From Lactarius indigo (lineage: Eukaryota; Basidiomycota; Agaricomycetes; Russulales; Russulaceae), in the NCBI GenBank assembly GCA_025766275.1, contig JAFKAC010000008.1:930001-994000 (forward strand): a stretch of 64,000 nt of DNA, read 5' to 3'. This document shows, in pieces, positions 26,085-37,989 of this stretch (positions are counted from its first letter, which is position 1; each line of letters opens with the position of its first letter). The notes under the pieces were generated by a model that worked only from the letters and a program-made list of their open reading frames with translations, searched no databases and was not told the DNA's origin. The position numbers and the translations under genes are program-made.

Positions 26085-27623
26085 ATGAAGCACGCCCGCC
26101 TTCGACTACTATAGGATTCTTGGTCTTTCAAAGGATGCTTCTTTTGAAGATGGTTTGTCTCTCTCAATAACTCGACTTCAACCTCTACCGCTCACGTTGA
26201 ATTTGTAACAGTGCGCCGCGCATACAAGCAAAAGGTGTTGGAAACCCACCCAGACAAACTCCCCCCGGACTCGACCGAGGAGGAGAAAGAAGCCTCTCAT
26301 GAGCTATTCAGCAAAGTATGTTCTCAAAAAAATCGGCCTTTACCCTTTCTGAACCAGTAACCCACAGGTCCACGAGGCCTCGGAGATATTAGGAAACCCC
26401 GACAGACGTCGAGTGCGATTTGCTTTTGTTCGGTATTATGTCACTCTTACGAGTTCACCTGTAGGAATATGATATCCATTACCGGGAACTTCCTGACCCG
26501 AGCGTTAAATCCGCATTCAGCCCCAAGTCTTCCACAGTCTCTATGTCTAGATCGAACTCAGCCGCCACCGTTCGCACTACGGGACCTACGAACGTTGCCA
26601 GAACTTCCTCCACGCTCTCCTCTGCATCTTCCCGCTCAGGTTCTAAACCATCCAGCGACACAATTCCCCCCATATCCCGAACAGATTCCATGAAGAGCGT
26701 GCACACCGCAGCTGCTGTGCCTGTTAATTCCGTGTCTAGAACTAATTCCACTGCGACTGCACCTCCTATGGCGACCAGAACGAACACAATCTCGTCCTCT
26801 CGCAGTGCGAATGGCGTCCCGTCGTCGATATCCCGAGCAAATTCGTCCGCTAATGCACGCGATGATCAGGATAAAGTATCGCGCTCCAACTCTTCTGCTA
26901 TTGTTCGGGGTACGCCGCCGTCACCTTCAGTAACTAGGAAAGATTCCGTTCTATCGAAGATTTCATCTACCCCAAGTGGTCCTGTACCGCCTGCGCTACC
27001 ATCCGTCTCTCGTGCAAATTCCGCCTCCACCGTTCGTTCGTCCATCTCCATTTCCTCTACAGCACGTAGCGCGTCGGAAAGGCCCAAAACTATTCTCGAA
27101 GCACCTGCATCTGTTTCTAGGTCTAACTCGACCTTGACGACACCCGTTCAGCCTGTCTCCAGATCCAATTCTACCGTGGCCCCCTCTCAACCTACCAGCG
27201 TATCCAGATCCAACTCTGTTTCCACGGTCACTGCCCTCTCTCTTCACGATTCTTCGTCTATTGTCAGATCCAACTCCTCCGCCACCGCGCTCACTTCAGT
27301 CTCTGCGCGGTCAAAGGCAGTGAGCAACTACACGAATCGGATGTCTGTGGCTACTGTCACTAGTGCATTCTCTGACCTGCCCACACCACCTTACTCGCAT
27401 CCTGAAGAATATGAAGCGCTGGTCGACGCCATGCTGCAGGAATTATACCGCCTCACCCCAGGGTGGGTAGAACGCAAGCAGAGGCTCGAGGAGGTAATCT
27501 CCTTTCTGTAAGCTCGCGTCGACTGTACACTAAATTTCGTCTGTCGCGGTATAGATCAAGGCGCAGCGCGAGGCGGGACACAAGGTCGATTCCCAGGCGT
27601 GGCGCGCGTCATGGGCATCGTGA
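26085..27623 (+). CDS. J-domain (DnaJ/Hsp40-type) protein with Ser-rich repeat tail
   Basis: The N-terminal exons give a J domain: DYYRILGLSKDASFED, then RRAYKQKVLETHPDKLPPD with the HPD tripeptide that stimulates Hsp70, then HEASEILGNPDRRR and EYDIHYRELPDPSVKSAF. The rest (about 26520-27340) is low complexity, with the unit S-R-x-N-S repeated more than fifteen times. A final exon (27555-27623) gives IKAQREAGHKVDSQAWRASW. No zinc finger or C-terminal substrate domain is seen, so this is a type III J-protein; its partner is unknown. The start is broken: ATG at 26085 runs into a stop, but dropping one A after the ATG gives MSTPAFDYYRILGL. Confidence 0.75.
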
Positions 27624-28287
27624 CGAGTCCTTTATTGACGATTTTTATTTGCTAGGACTTATTGCGTGGTTCGGACTGGACTCCGGGTCTGTTTGTTTGT
27701 ATTAATGTGCTTACTTACATGTTGGGCGGCGTATTGGCTGTGCATTTCGTTCAGAAATGCCTTGTAGGATTTGCTGGATGGATGTTGTTTTTGAACCGCT
27801 CATGGGCTATGAACGTATGAACATTGGATGGATGAGGCTGTGTGAGTGGATCGAGTTGTTACTCGAATTGATTTCAAATATATGTCCGCTATTCAGTTTT
27901 GGCCGCTCTTGCTCAATTCGCATCTCACAACTGCAGCTCAGCAGCTTTGAGGTCGGGTTGACCCCTCAGAGGCTACTCCACGAAAAGGTTTGACCACCTC
28001 GCAGCCGCTTCCCTTAATGAGGTGATCCTGTGGGTTAACCCACTGGCTTACCTTGGCAGGCGCCTGCGATACAGTATACACCAACGGTACTGTATAGTAC
28101 AGTATTCAGCGCCGTGGTCATCCGATTGCTTTGTCACGCCCTTCGTATATGGCGCTAAGTTACTCAGCAGAGATTATAAGGGATGGATCACCAGGGCATG
28201 GCCGGGTGATTCGTAACGTGCTGCAGCCAATTACACAAAATTCTCCCCCACAACTCACTTTCTAATTACCACAAACGAGTATCTGCA
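27624..28287. other. Intergenic region, about 0.66 kb
   Basis: I see no exon here. A short palindromic stretch with tactgtatagtacagta lies at about 28088-28104. The right end should hold the promoter of the MDR gene. Confidence 0.5.
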
Positions 28288-29612
28288 ATGGCACCCGCCT
28301 TACAGAGGGCCATTGTCGTTCAACAGGACGGCTCAGTTGCATTGAGTGAGATCCCCGTACCCAAACCTGGTCCAGGTGACATCCTAGTCAAAGTCGTTGC
28401 CGCTGCACAGAATCCCACTGACTGTGGGTGGGGCCTCTTCCAGTCACGGGAGCGACACTTCTAACTGTTTCTCCGACTGATTTCCAGGGAAGACGGCACT
28501 GCACGGAAAGCGAGCTGGAGCAGTCTCCGGGTGCGACTTCTCGGGGATCGTTGAGGAAATTGGGTCAAACGTTCCGCAGAACCTTCGTTCCGTGGGCGAG
28601 CGTGTCGCCGGCATGGTCCAGGGAGGCTAGTCACTCTGTCCCAATGTCACATTGCCGCTAGCGTCGGACTCACCGAGAAGCGTCCACACAGGCTCCCACT
28701 ACCACCGTGGTGCCTTCGCTGAATACCTCGTCACGAGCGCGGACTTCGTTGTCCATATCCCGGACGCCTGGTCCTTCGAGGACGCCTCGCAATTGGGCGT
28801 CGCGCCACTCACGGCCCTCCGGGTGCTCTACGAGGTGCTCAAACTCCCCGAGCCCCTCGGAACCTCCCCGTCCCGCGTCAAAATCCCCGTCTTTATCTCA
28901 GGTGGTGCGACCTCGGTCGGGTTGTACGCGATTCAATTCGCGAAGCTCTCGGGTTTGTATGTCATTGCCACGGCCTCGCCACGGAACTTCGACCTTGTTC
29001 GATCGCTGGGCGCCGATGTCGTCGTTGACTACACTGATCCGTTGGCAGCGGCGAAGCAGATCCGAGAGGCCGCTCCAAACTTGGAGCATGCAGTCGACTG
29101 CGTTGGCGAGGACAACTCAACCGCGATCACCGCTGCTTCCCTCAACGGCAAAGGAACAATTGCTCAAATCACCTTGCGCCCAATTCCCGTGGAGGGCGTC
29201 AGAACTCTGTCGAGCGTCATTTTTGACGTCATCGGGAAGGTGCGTGTGAATTAGTGTGTGAACGCACCGCAGTTCTTCTGCATGCCCCCCCGCCTCAGTC
29301 GACATCTGACTTGCTGTCACACCACATAGGATTGTGATTGGCCGTTGCCTTTCACCGCATCACCCGAGTTAACGGAAACCGGGCGCAAATTAGTGCGATT
29401 ACTCTCAGAAATAGTAACCAAGACTAATCTCCGTCCAAACCCGGCGCTGGTCCAGCCTCTGGGGCTTGCGAGCGTTGCGGATGGGTTCCAGTACATGAGT
29501 GAGGGGAAGGTTTGATACGCCTCTCCCCAGTGCGTTCGGCCTCTCATTGACGTGGCTATAGGTCAGCGCCCAGAAACTGATATACAGGGTTGCCGATACC
29601 CCCAAGGAATAA
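28288..29612 (+). CDS. Medium-chain dehydrogenase/reductase, zinc-less enoyl-reductase type
   Basis: This is an NAD(P)H-dependent oxidoreductase of the MDR superfamily, closest in character to fungal trans-enoyl/quinone reductase-like proteins; the substrate is unknown. Exons 28288-28423, 28488-28625, 28692-29239, 29330-29509 and 29562-29612 give 350 residues, a typical length. The N-terminal GroES-like part includes GDILVKVVAAAQNPTDW and AGAVSGCDFSGIVEEIG. The Rossmann part has FISGGATSVGLYAIQFAKLS and VRSLGADVVVDYTDP. I see no structural zinc cysteine cluster. The intron 28626-28691 begins with GC (gctagt) instead of GT; if one C were extra it would be a normal GT intron. A broken copy of the 3' half lies at 38375-38865. 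Confidence 0.9.
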
Positions 29613-30235
29613 AGGCGATTTATCGGCGATGCGTGGGGGCGGAACGCGTACTTCGTGTAGTGCACCCACGATAGCAAAGACAAATTCTTCGGGTAATGTC
29701 TAAGAATAAACGGCAGTTTTGAGTAGCAACTAGCAGGGTGACGTGTGTGCCGATTTAATGAATGAGGCCGAGGGCCGACCCTGAGTCTCCCTGTGAAGCT
29801 GGGACTACCATGTCAAAGGAATGTGGTGTTGATCGCGCAATTGGAGGTTGCCGAGGTCAAGTGACGCTGAGACGAGGTCGGTCCCGCGTGGCCCGGGCGG
29901 GGCGCGAATAAGTAGTATGCCTCAACTCTGACGGATGCTTTCGTTTCTTTCTCGTCAACAAGCACTACGGTTCACAAATTCGCATCAGTTGGTAGCCCGC
30001 CCTCCGGGGGATTTCGGGACCGAACGTTGACACCATGATTCAAGATAATGAGATCATTGTTAAATTGATACGAATGTGCTGTCGATTGTCATATGTGTAG
30101 CCTAAAGCAAATGGACTTTTCTTTTTCGTGTACGTATATAATCGTCTCTTAATTGCTATAACAGATCGGCATTGGGTCGGTTCTGTACTATGTACAAGGT
30201 ACTAACAGAGTAGGAAATCGGTACTGGACGCACTC
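29613..30235. other. Intergenic; left flank of F-box duplication unit 1
   Basis: No exon is seen. From about 29940 onward the sequence resembles 36350-36636 and 39430-39713. The shared elements include a segment around ttgttaaattgatacgaatg and the box taattgctata about 80 bp before the end of each F-box gene. Confidence 0.55.
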
Positions 30236-31585
30236 TTACTCGTTGACGTTAGGACCGAGTTTTTCCTGGAATTCCTCTCCCTTGTTGACGAAGGTCACAG
30301 GATGACCCACGTTCTGGCGAGTAGCGATGAACCTCTTCCACAGATGCCACCGGCCCATTCTCTAAGTAAAGCAACTCAAGGGCTGGCAACACTTCGGCGG
30401 CTCTTTCCCCTGTGATATTTTTGAGCGCAAGTATAAAGGTATCTGAAAGCTTGTCAGTGTATACACAGCACCTTCACAGCGGTGAATGGGCGGAAGAGTT
30501 CCAGCCACCGAATACCGTTGCTCGGCGCACCATACCCCAGGAACCCCGTGTTTACGAAGAGGCGGTCCACGTTGGAGAACATGTGAGAAAATTGGCTGAG
30601 CACCTGGCTTATCCCTATCTTCCGGACGGAAAGTTTGAGCGACAACTGACCCGCATGAAATAGTTCGATGATGATGAGGTAGGGCTGAATGTGTAGGCCC
30701 AGGTGTCCCAAACCAGGATAGCTTGAGTTTTTCGGAACGATCGACTGAACTTGCAAAGCTGAGGAACATGAAAGTTATAGTCATCCCAGCACTCCATTCT
30801 CAAGCAGTCGAGTTGAGGAGTGTCGATCTGCGCCACGAAATCCTCCAAATACTTGAAAAGGCCGCGAAAGTAAAAGCGTGTAAGAGCGGGGAGGACAGTC
30901 CGTGCGATTGAAGGCAGGTATGTTCGATCTGGGTAGGAAGGTCGTCGGAACCCAAGGGAAAGATATTTCAGCCTGGACAATGCGGCCAGACTTGCGACCA
31001 TGGCCCTTGGTGAAATGTAACCAGTTTCGGGTATATCACGAAGATTGATATCAACAAGGTCACAGGCTGACAGCAAGAGTTTTGGTGCTGCTGGAAAGGA
31101 AATGCCTCGTAATTTGATCTCCTGTAAACGTGGGGCACGTCCACCCAGGAATGCATCGGAGAGGACGGTAGTTGGACCAATGATTGATGTGAGCCGAAGG
31201 TGTGTCAATGCCGGAAATGGCTTTTGTATTGCCATGGCCACTGACAGTGAGTATGGCATATCGAGGGTGAGAGCGCGTACTCTACTAGGATGCTCCAGCG
31301 CTGCGAGGACATCTTCGTCATCGTCCCCGAGACTACTAGGAAAGGTAATAACAATGGGAAGGGCCGGAAGGTATCCTAGATTTTTCTTGACAGGTGTCCT
31401 ATGTGTGCAGAGGAGTTCCAGACTGAGACGGCGTGACGACGCAAATATGATGTCCCTCCATGTTCGGCATACATGCGCTAGTCTGTGCCATTTCCATGGA
31501 AGGCGATCCTGAAGTAGCAACTTCATCCCTTCGATAAAGGTCAAATGTCTCCAGAAGGACATCATCTGGGAGAAAGTTGATCATT
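30236..31585 (-). pseudogene. F-box protein copy 1, frame-broken
   Basis: This is a diverged copy of the intact F-box gene at 36637-37989. The start at 31585 gives MINFLPDDVLLETFDLYRRD, the F-box helix. Near 31503-31512 one extra base shifts the frame; the shifted frame then reads LPWKWHRLAHVCRTWRDIIF and continues for about 250 residues of the leucine-rich C-terminal part. Further shifts near 30700-30780 and 30470-30500 break the last third, where WLELFRPFTAVKVL and similar fragments occur in other frames. No intron explains them. In the intact copy the protein would act as a substrate receptor for an SCF ubiquitin ligase. Confidence 0.8.
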
Positions 31586-32639
31586 CGAGTCGTTGCGAGT
31601 CTGTACAAAGATTGGTCGAGTCAATCGCTCTATTATCGTGGCAAGCGAGTGAAGGCACTAGCAATAGACACACCTGGGAGAGCCTGACCACGAGAGCGGT
31701 TCTGTGAAATTCGATGAGCAGACTCTGTTGCAGAGTGGACGACTGCTAATCGAATATTGAAGATGAGAAACGGGTGCCCGATCGATTGGCTTAACAGCCA
31801 GGTCATAGACACACCTGTTGGAGCTCACCCGATAGAGTCAACCGAAGAGTCAACCTGAAAGCTGGGACGACAAAGTGGGTGCTCTACTTGTTGACCAAGC
31901 AGTATGGGCGAGAAGTTGAATACGGCGCTTACTAGCACGATGTTTGTGCGGCATTCGCGTCAAGGTTTATGGTCCCTTATATGAGTCACGGTGAGTACGA
32001 AACGGACTCGAATTTAGTTCTTCACCCCATTCTTTCACGACCTGTAGCTGAAGGCGGTTTTTTTTCTCAATATGTTTGTTAACTGCATGAAAGTTTTGAG
32101 TAGACAAAATAAATCTATTTCTGCGTGTGTGCCGATTTAGTCAATTCACTGTAACAGGGTAAAGAGTGGCCGAGTACGACGTTCGAGTACAAGTTCGAGT
32201 TTTTCGAACAGATAAGTGGTCTATATCAGCGACAAATTTAAGAGAGTCCTGACAGTATGTAGTAGAAATGTCATTTCTAATCTACGTGCCGCCCAGGCTA
32301 TGATGAAGGTGGCGACGTTGTGATATATTGCATGGAAGCTCATGGGCTTCCCCTCATGGCAGCTGATGGTGATGGGACGACGTAAAAAGGCTGTACTTAG
32401 CAGCATGCAAATACATCCGGATCCATCAGCAGCCACGAAGGCTTACCGAACTTTCCAGTCTTCCTTCCTACATGCGCTGTCGGCTGTCTGACCGCTCGCA
32501 AGTATAAACCTGGGCTTAGGGTATCTTGCATAACTGGTTGCGGAAGCGAAATGCACAACGGCAACCGGCGTTGTCCCTCTGAGCAGCTACAGTAGTTGGT
32601 TGGTCTTAGGAGTGTAAGTTCTACAATTCATCAGCAAGC

Positions 32640-33220
32640 AACTCCTTCAAGGTAGCGTCCCGAGACTAGAAGTGTCGAAAATAAAGAGACACAAATCTGG
32701 CAGTGAGCACAGATTTCGCCTGGCAGAAAATCTATCAGTGCTGCAGCCCGAGTTCAAGCCAGACGCGATGTCGCCGAGGTCCGCAAGGCCGGCCAGGGCG
32801 GTGCAGTCGGGCGCGGGCGTTGAGGAAGCCGAGCAAAGATCGGCCATTCAGAAGCAGGTAGATCATCCAGCAGGAGATCGTGTCCTTTCACACACTGTAT
32901 GATTGGCTATCAGCTGGCGCCCCAGGATGGACAGCACCGAGAAGAGGAAAGGCACACCGATGTTGGGCCGCTCGTACTACGAACGACCTTGAGGCGCTTC
33001 GTAGAGGACCATCACGAAGTTGCGCTGCCTGCACAGCGATGTCGAAGGTGCCGCGGCCTGAATGGTTGAACAGATCACAAAGTGAGAATAGGCCGGTCAA
33101 CTCATGGCAGGGAACGAACTTGTAGAAGCCATCATACTGGCTATCGAGGTTCTCAAAGAAGGTGGGTGAATACAACGTTGTCTTGGTGGCCCAGGATCGA
33201 AAGTAGCTCAATAGTCGCCG
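32640..33220 (-). pseudogene. Possible coding relic of unknown family
   Basis: On the minus strand the frame from about 33211 gives protein-like sequence, including SYFRSWATKTTLYSPTFFEN, YDGFYKFVPCHELTGLFSLC and FNHSGRGTFDIAVQAAQ. A second frame then carries NFVMVLYEAP and VPFLFSVLSILGRQLIANH, a likely membrane-type stretch. No start, stop or clean introns link these, so it looks like a broken gene. I do not recognise the family. Confidence 0.3.
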
Positions 33221-34394
33221 GATGAGATTTTTGCAACCTCGGGGCCGTCGCCCATCGCGTGACTCAGGGACCTGGGAAATAGAGACGGTGCGGTGAGCGA
33301 CCTGTTCCTGTACCTACTCGCGAACACACCACACGTACTACAGGATGCAGGGGACAGGAACTTTGGACGTGCCAGACATTGCCGAAGCTAGTCCCCAACT
33401 CCGACGCTATCGTCGCTGTTCACGATGTGGACCGTGACGCTGCGCGTGCCAAGCATGCGAACAGGTCAGGGATGCCCACCAGTCTGAGCACGTAGTCGAG
33501 CCATTTGAGTAACGTTGCCCGACGGCCGGTGCTGGAATACTGGAATATATATGAGGGGTTGGGTAGACCATTGAGTGTAGCAGGAAGACGGGATCGTCGC
33601 GCGTGGGCGGGGGTTTGAGTAAAAGAGGCTGTCCACTTTCTAACCAACAGAGCAGTCTGCTGACGATGGGTGACCGTCCGCTGTGCCAATTGAATACGAA
33701 TGTGTACAGTGCCTACAATAGAGGTAGGTCGAATGCACTTACAGTGGAATTGACGCTATGAGAAAAAGCCAAATACTACCATCCCTGCCCTGACAGCAGG
33801 ACACGCGCGACGCAGGACGGGGAGCCAATCTACGAAGAGGTTGGGATATAGAGAGAAAAACACCTCACATACCTTGCCGCAAGTCGCTGGTAGTGATTGA
33901 CCCGTCGACTTCACTCGCTTTGCCAACCCGAGTTTGTGTTCCCACTAAGGGGCCACCAGCAACCCGAACACTTAAGTAACTCACGACGACAGAGGGAGTG
34001 TTCGAAAGTAGGGGTCAGAGTGGGGGCGTGAAGCTATGATCGGAGCTGTATGTACAGTATAGTAACGTAACAAAAAGCGCCGCGACGACGCCATTATGAT
34101 GTTGGCGACCTCGTTCCTTCCTTCCTTTTCTTTTTTCTGGGGCGTTTTCGAGTTGGAGGTACATAATTCTGTGTAACACGCTGACCAGTGCACCCCTTGT
34201 TTCCGTGCAGTTTTATTGCAGTTTGATCCCGCCCGTGAAATTGCATGAAAGAGTAAGCACACGCCTTACTTTTCAGGCGCTACAGTACTACAACGCTTCA
34301 GAGTTTCGGGTGTCGATTCTATGCGCCACGCTGCGGTTGGTCGTCCGTCCATGCTCTGTAGGCTTCTAAGGCCAAGTGACGTGACAAAGGCCCT

Positions 34395-34424
34395 GAGTAG
34401 TACGGTGTTGAGTAGTACGGTGTT
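34395..34424. repeat. Perfect 15-bp tandem duplication
   Basis: The unit gagtagtacggtgtt occurs twice without a gap, at 34395-34409 and 34410-34424. It lies in intergenic DNA. Confidence 0.85.
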
Positions 34425-34885
34425 GTTATGTACAGTAGAGTCTTTCACTGTCCTACCAAGGGTTTCAATCATAGAGAGCCGAGGGACAGAACACGACTTG
34501 CATGACCAAGCGACCCGTGTATATACTTCAACGATGTCCTTGGTGACCTGCCAGTCTTCTGGCATTTGGCTCCTTGTCCTTCACCCCCCCTGTTAGTGCC
34601 CATCGGTTAAGATGCACCTCTTGAGCTCGACTTCAACAAGTTCGAGAAGAGAGGTCGGCGACGGTCAGCAAGCGAATCACAATAGGTCCCACATGGTTCG
34701 AACGGCGTAAGAAGTATGGCACCTCTGTGGGCCAAGCTGTGGGTCTCATCGCCGAGGCCAGACGCTTGCGCCTTTGTGGTCAATGCACCCTCGATGCCAC
34801 CGCTACCGTGACCTCGCTCGTTTATAGGGTTGTCTCTTCCCTTATTGTCCTCACCCCCATTTCCCTCGCAAAGTTCAAGGCCACC

Positions 34886-36129
34886 ATGCCACCCGTTGTC
34901 CAAGAGTGCCCAATTTGTCTCGATGGGTTCCGTGACCCTGTGGTTACTCCTTGCGGTAAGCCGTGGTCCCTCTCTCGTCGTCGGGCGCATTGAGTCTAAC
35001 TGTAAAATCATGTCTCGATATAGGCCACCTTAGCTGCGGAGCCTGCATGGGAAGCGCATGTTCGTGCTTCCCGAGACCCTTACGAGGCTACGTGTCCCAC
35101 CTGTCGTGCTCCGTTTCCCATTGGTATGTTGGGCTAGCACGTCCTCCCATCTTCCTCGTCTGAATATCAATGGTACTAGTCACTCCCGACATGTCTATGA
35201 TACCAAAGAAGTATCACAGTATTTATTTCTCCCTCGTTGCGTCGCGTCTATTTAGGGGACGGGGAGGACACCAGCCGCGCACTCATTGATGATCTCAACA
35301 CGGAGATCACCCTTCTCAAAGCTCGTGTTGGCACGCTCAGGCGTGATAAGGATCTCCTTATGGACCGTTGCGAGGCTGCCCAAAGCGCCGTCTCACGCCT
35401 CACTTCCGACGAACGCGACGCGCGTCTCGAACTCGTCAAAGCGAAGGAAGAAGCACGCATCGCGAATGAGAGCTTTGAGTCTCTCAAGGTCGTGTATCAT
35501 TCTCTCGAGTCCATGTAAGCCAGTCTTATCTTTTGCGACCTCACCGACCGGCGAGCCATGCCAGACATTTGGACTGTCCCCCAGACACCAAGCGTAAGAG
35601 CGGCCAGGCCGCGCTCGACTCTTCCTCGTCGATTGACAGCCACACTTCCTCGCCAAGGAGAGTCAAGGTCTCCCCCAACGGGCGCCCCGTCAAGCCCATG
35701 CCCAAGCGCGCTCGACTCCAGCAGACGACGACAGGGCCGACCACTCAGAACACTCCCACGCATACCACCACGTCGCGGTTCGCCGATCTGGAGGTCGTCT
35801 TCCGCCCCAGCGTTTCTTTCTCCTCCCCTTCGTCATTTCCGTCCTCGTCCTCGTCGGCTCCCGCATCCACGTACGTCGCACCAACTACAAACAGGTCATC
35901 GGCACTCACATACACACGCAGTGGTCCCAGCGCCACCACGGCCAGGCGCACCCGCGTAGCTCGCTACACGACATCCAGCGACGAGTCCGATGGCCATAGC
36001 GATGTGGACGACCCCGTCCCTCGTTATCGCATCCGCTCTCGGATTACCTACCCCCGCATAATCGAGCACACAGCACCCCCTACACCTGTTCTTATGCGTA
36101 TTGTGCGGCAGAGACCAATCGTGGGCTAA
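34886..36129 (+). CDS. RING-finger protein with coiled coil and Ser/Thr-rich tail
   Basis: This is probably an E3 ubiquitin ligase. The start at 34886 gives MPPVVQECPICLDGFRDPVV, then after an intron CGHLSCGACM and later ATCPTCRAPFPI, which together supply the C3HC4 zinc ligands. The frame must shift at the GGG at 35049-35051: removing one G gives CMEAHVRASRDPYEATC. A coiled coil follows (IDDLNTEITLLKARVGTLRR, about 35286-35345, to about 35515), then an intron and a Ser/Thr/Arg-rich tail ending RIVRQRPIVG at 36129. One intron (about 35217-35253) is unusually short, about 37 nt. Substrates are unknown. Confidence 0.75.
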
Positions 36130-36636
36130 GCGATGAGCATCACTCCGTCGCGCGAGCTTCTGCGAGCACAAGGATCCGATGTGTATGGCCACGCAGGAAT
36201 ACACGTACAATCGGCGACACCACCTGGCCCGGTTGTGTCGTTAGTTGGCAAGCAAGAGGACCTCTTAATCTAATTTGCTACTAGCGAAGATCATGTGTGT
36301 GTCGATTCAAATCATAGTGTTACTGTAAGCTTCAAGTCTGAGAGTACGCCTTTCATTTCTTGCTCGTCTACACAATTCACAGAGTCATAGACACTAGTGT
36401 CGCTAGCTCGGCCATCCGTGCATCAATACCGCGAATCAAGATGGCAAATCCATTGTTAAATCGGTACCAATGTACTACCTATTGCAACGTGTGAGGCCTG
36501 AAGTAAATTTATCCTGCTTTCTTTGTTAGTCTACATGTGTGGTCGTATCCTAATTGCTATAGTAGATACGTGTTAGGTAGGTTCAGTATATTGTACCAGG
36601 TTATAAAAGAGTAGGCATCCGGTATGGGACATTCTC
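36130..36636. other. Intergenic; left flank of F-box duplication unit 2
   Basis: This lies between the RING gene stop and the F-box gene stop. From about 36350 it resembles the flanks of the other two F-box copies, including taattgctata near 36549. No exon is seen. Confidence 0.55.
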
Positions 36637-37989
36637 CTATTCGGCGACACTGGGTTCGAGCCTTTCCTGGAACTCCCTTATCGTGTCGACGAAGGATACA
36701 GGGCGACCCATGTTCTGGCGAGCGGCAACGAACTCCTTCACGTGTGTCGCCGACTGGTTCTTTAAGCAAAGCAGTTCAAGGGCTGGTAATACTTCGGCGG
36801 CCCTTGCTCCGGTGACATCTTTGAGTGCGAAAGCAACACTCCGCGAAAGCCTTTCCTGCACACTCAGCGCCTTCACAGCGGTGAATGGGCGGAGGAGTTC
36901 CAGCCATTCGATATGGTCGCCAAACTCACCATATTCCCGGAATGCACATATGGTGAGGATGTCCACGTTGGGGAGCATACCAGAAATTAGGCTGAGCACC
37001 TCACTTATCCCTCTGCGGGTGGAAAGTGTAAACAATGAGGACTGACCCCAGAGTCCGACGGTGGAGGTACGGGGTGTAATGCCTAGGTCCGCGTGCCTAA
37101 ACCGGGATAGCTTGAACTTTTCTGATCGATCGATGAACTTGCAAAGTTGAGGGATTTGAAAATAAATGTCTTCATCCTCATAACCTATTCCTAAGCGGCT
37201 GAGCTGAGGAGCGTCGATCTGCACCACGAAATCTTCCAAATATTCACGAAGACCGTTGAAGTGAAAGCGGGTGAGAGCGGGAAGGACAGCACGTTGTGTG
37301 ATGGGAGGGAGGCTTATTAGATTAGGGTAGGAAGTTCCCCATTGGAATCCAAAGGTAAGGTATTTGAGCCTGGGTAATATGGCCAGACATGCGACCATCG
37401 CCTCCGGTGAAATGTAGCTGGCATCGGTCATATCACAAAGATTGACATCGACGAGGTCAGGTGCTGACAAAAGAAGTGTTGGTGCCGCCGGAAAGAGGAT
37501 GCCATTTGAATAGATTCTCTGTAAGCGCGGGGCACATCCACCCAGGAATGCGTCAGGAAGGACTGGTATGGGCCCGTCTCTTGATTCAAGCCGAAGGTGT
37601 GTCAACGCCGGAAATGGCTTCTGCATCATTGTGGCCGTCTTTTTCAACAGTGAGCCTGACACATTAAGCTTGAGAACATGTACTCGATCGGGGTGCTCTA
37701 GTGCGGCAACGATGTTATCTTCGTCTCTGTCTTCGATATAGCCGGGAAAGTGAATAACAATGGGAAGGACCGGAAGGTATCCTATATTTTGTCTGACAGG
37801 CGTCCCGTATGTGCAGAGGAGTTCCAGATTGAGATAGTGTGACGACGCAAATATGATGCTTCTCCATGTTCGGCACACGTGCGCTAGTCTGTGCCATTTC
37901 CACGGGAGGAGACTTGACGTAGCAACTTCATCTATTCGACAAAGGTTAAATGTTTCTAGAAGGACATTGTCTGGGAGAACGTTGATCAT
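36637..37989 (-). CDS. F-box protein with leucine-rich C-terminal part (copy 2, intact)
   Basis: This single-exon gene codes 450 residues and is the only open copy of three. The N-terminal F-box reads MINVLPDNVLLETFNLCRID and WKWHRLAHVCRTWRSIIFAS. The rest has irregular leucine-rich segments such as FPALTHLRLESRDGPIPVLP and LLLSAPDLVDVNLCDM, as in the large family of basidiomycete F-box proteins. F-box proteins bind Skp1 and bring substrates to SCF ubiquitin ligases; the substrate here is unknown. The lack of introns sets it apart from its neighbours but is common in this expanded family. Copies 1 and 3 on either side are frame-broken. Confidence 0.88.
   Translation of the reverse strand: MINVLPDNVLLETFNLCRIDEVATSSLLPWKWHRLAHVCRTWRSIIFASSHYLNLELLCTYGTPVRQNIGYLPVLPIVIHFPGYIEDRDEDNIVAALEHPDRVHVLKLNVSGSLLKKTATMMQKPFPALTHLRLESRDGPIPVLPDAFLGGCAPRLQRIYSNGILFPAAPTLLLSAPDLVDVNLCDMTDASYISPEAMVACLAILPRLKYLTFGFQWGTSYPNLISLPPITQRAVLPALTRFHFNGLREYLEDFVVQIDAPQLSRLGIGYEDEDIYFQIPQLCKFIDRSEKFKLSRFRHADLGITPRTSTVGLWGQSSLFTLSTRRGISEVLSLISGMLPNVDILTICAFREYGEFGDHIEWLELLRPFTAVKALSVQERLSRSVAFALKDVTGARAAEVLPALELLCLKNQSATHVKEFVAARQNMGRPVSFVDTIREFQERLEPSVAE

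Larger units (their letters stand above)
31586..34885. other. Gene-poor region, about 3.3 kb
   Basis: The first about 400 bp resemble the upstream flanks of the other two F-box copies. The rest holds no gene I can support. A possible coding relic lies at 32640-33220, a 15-bp tandem duplication at 34395-34424, and the promoter of the RING gene at the right end. Most open frames here are short and unlike known proteins. Confidence 0.5.

Noticed and set aside
34600..34740. Second tRNA-like signal with GTTCGAACC on the minus strand
   Set aside because: The A-box-like element is too close to the B-box, and no cloverleaf forms.
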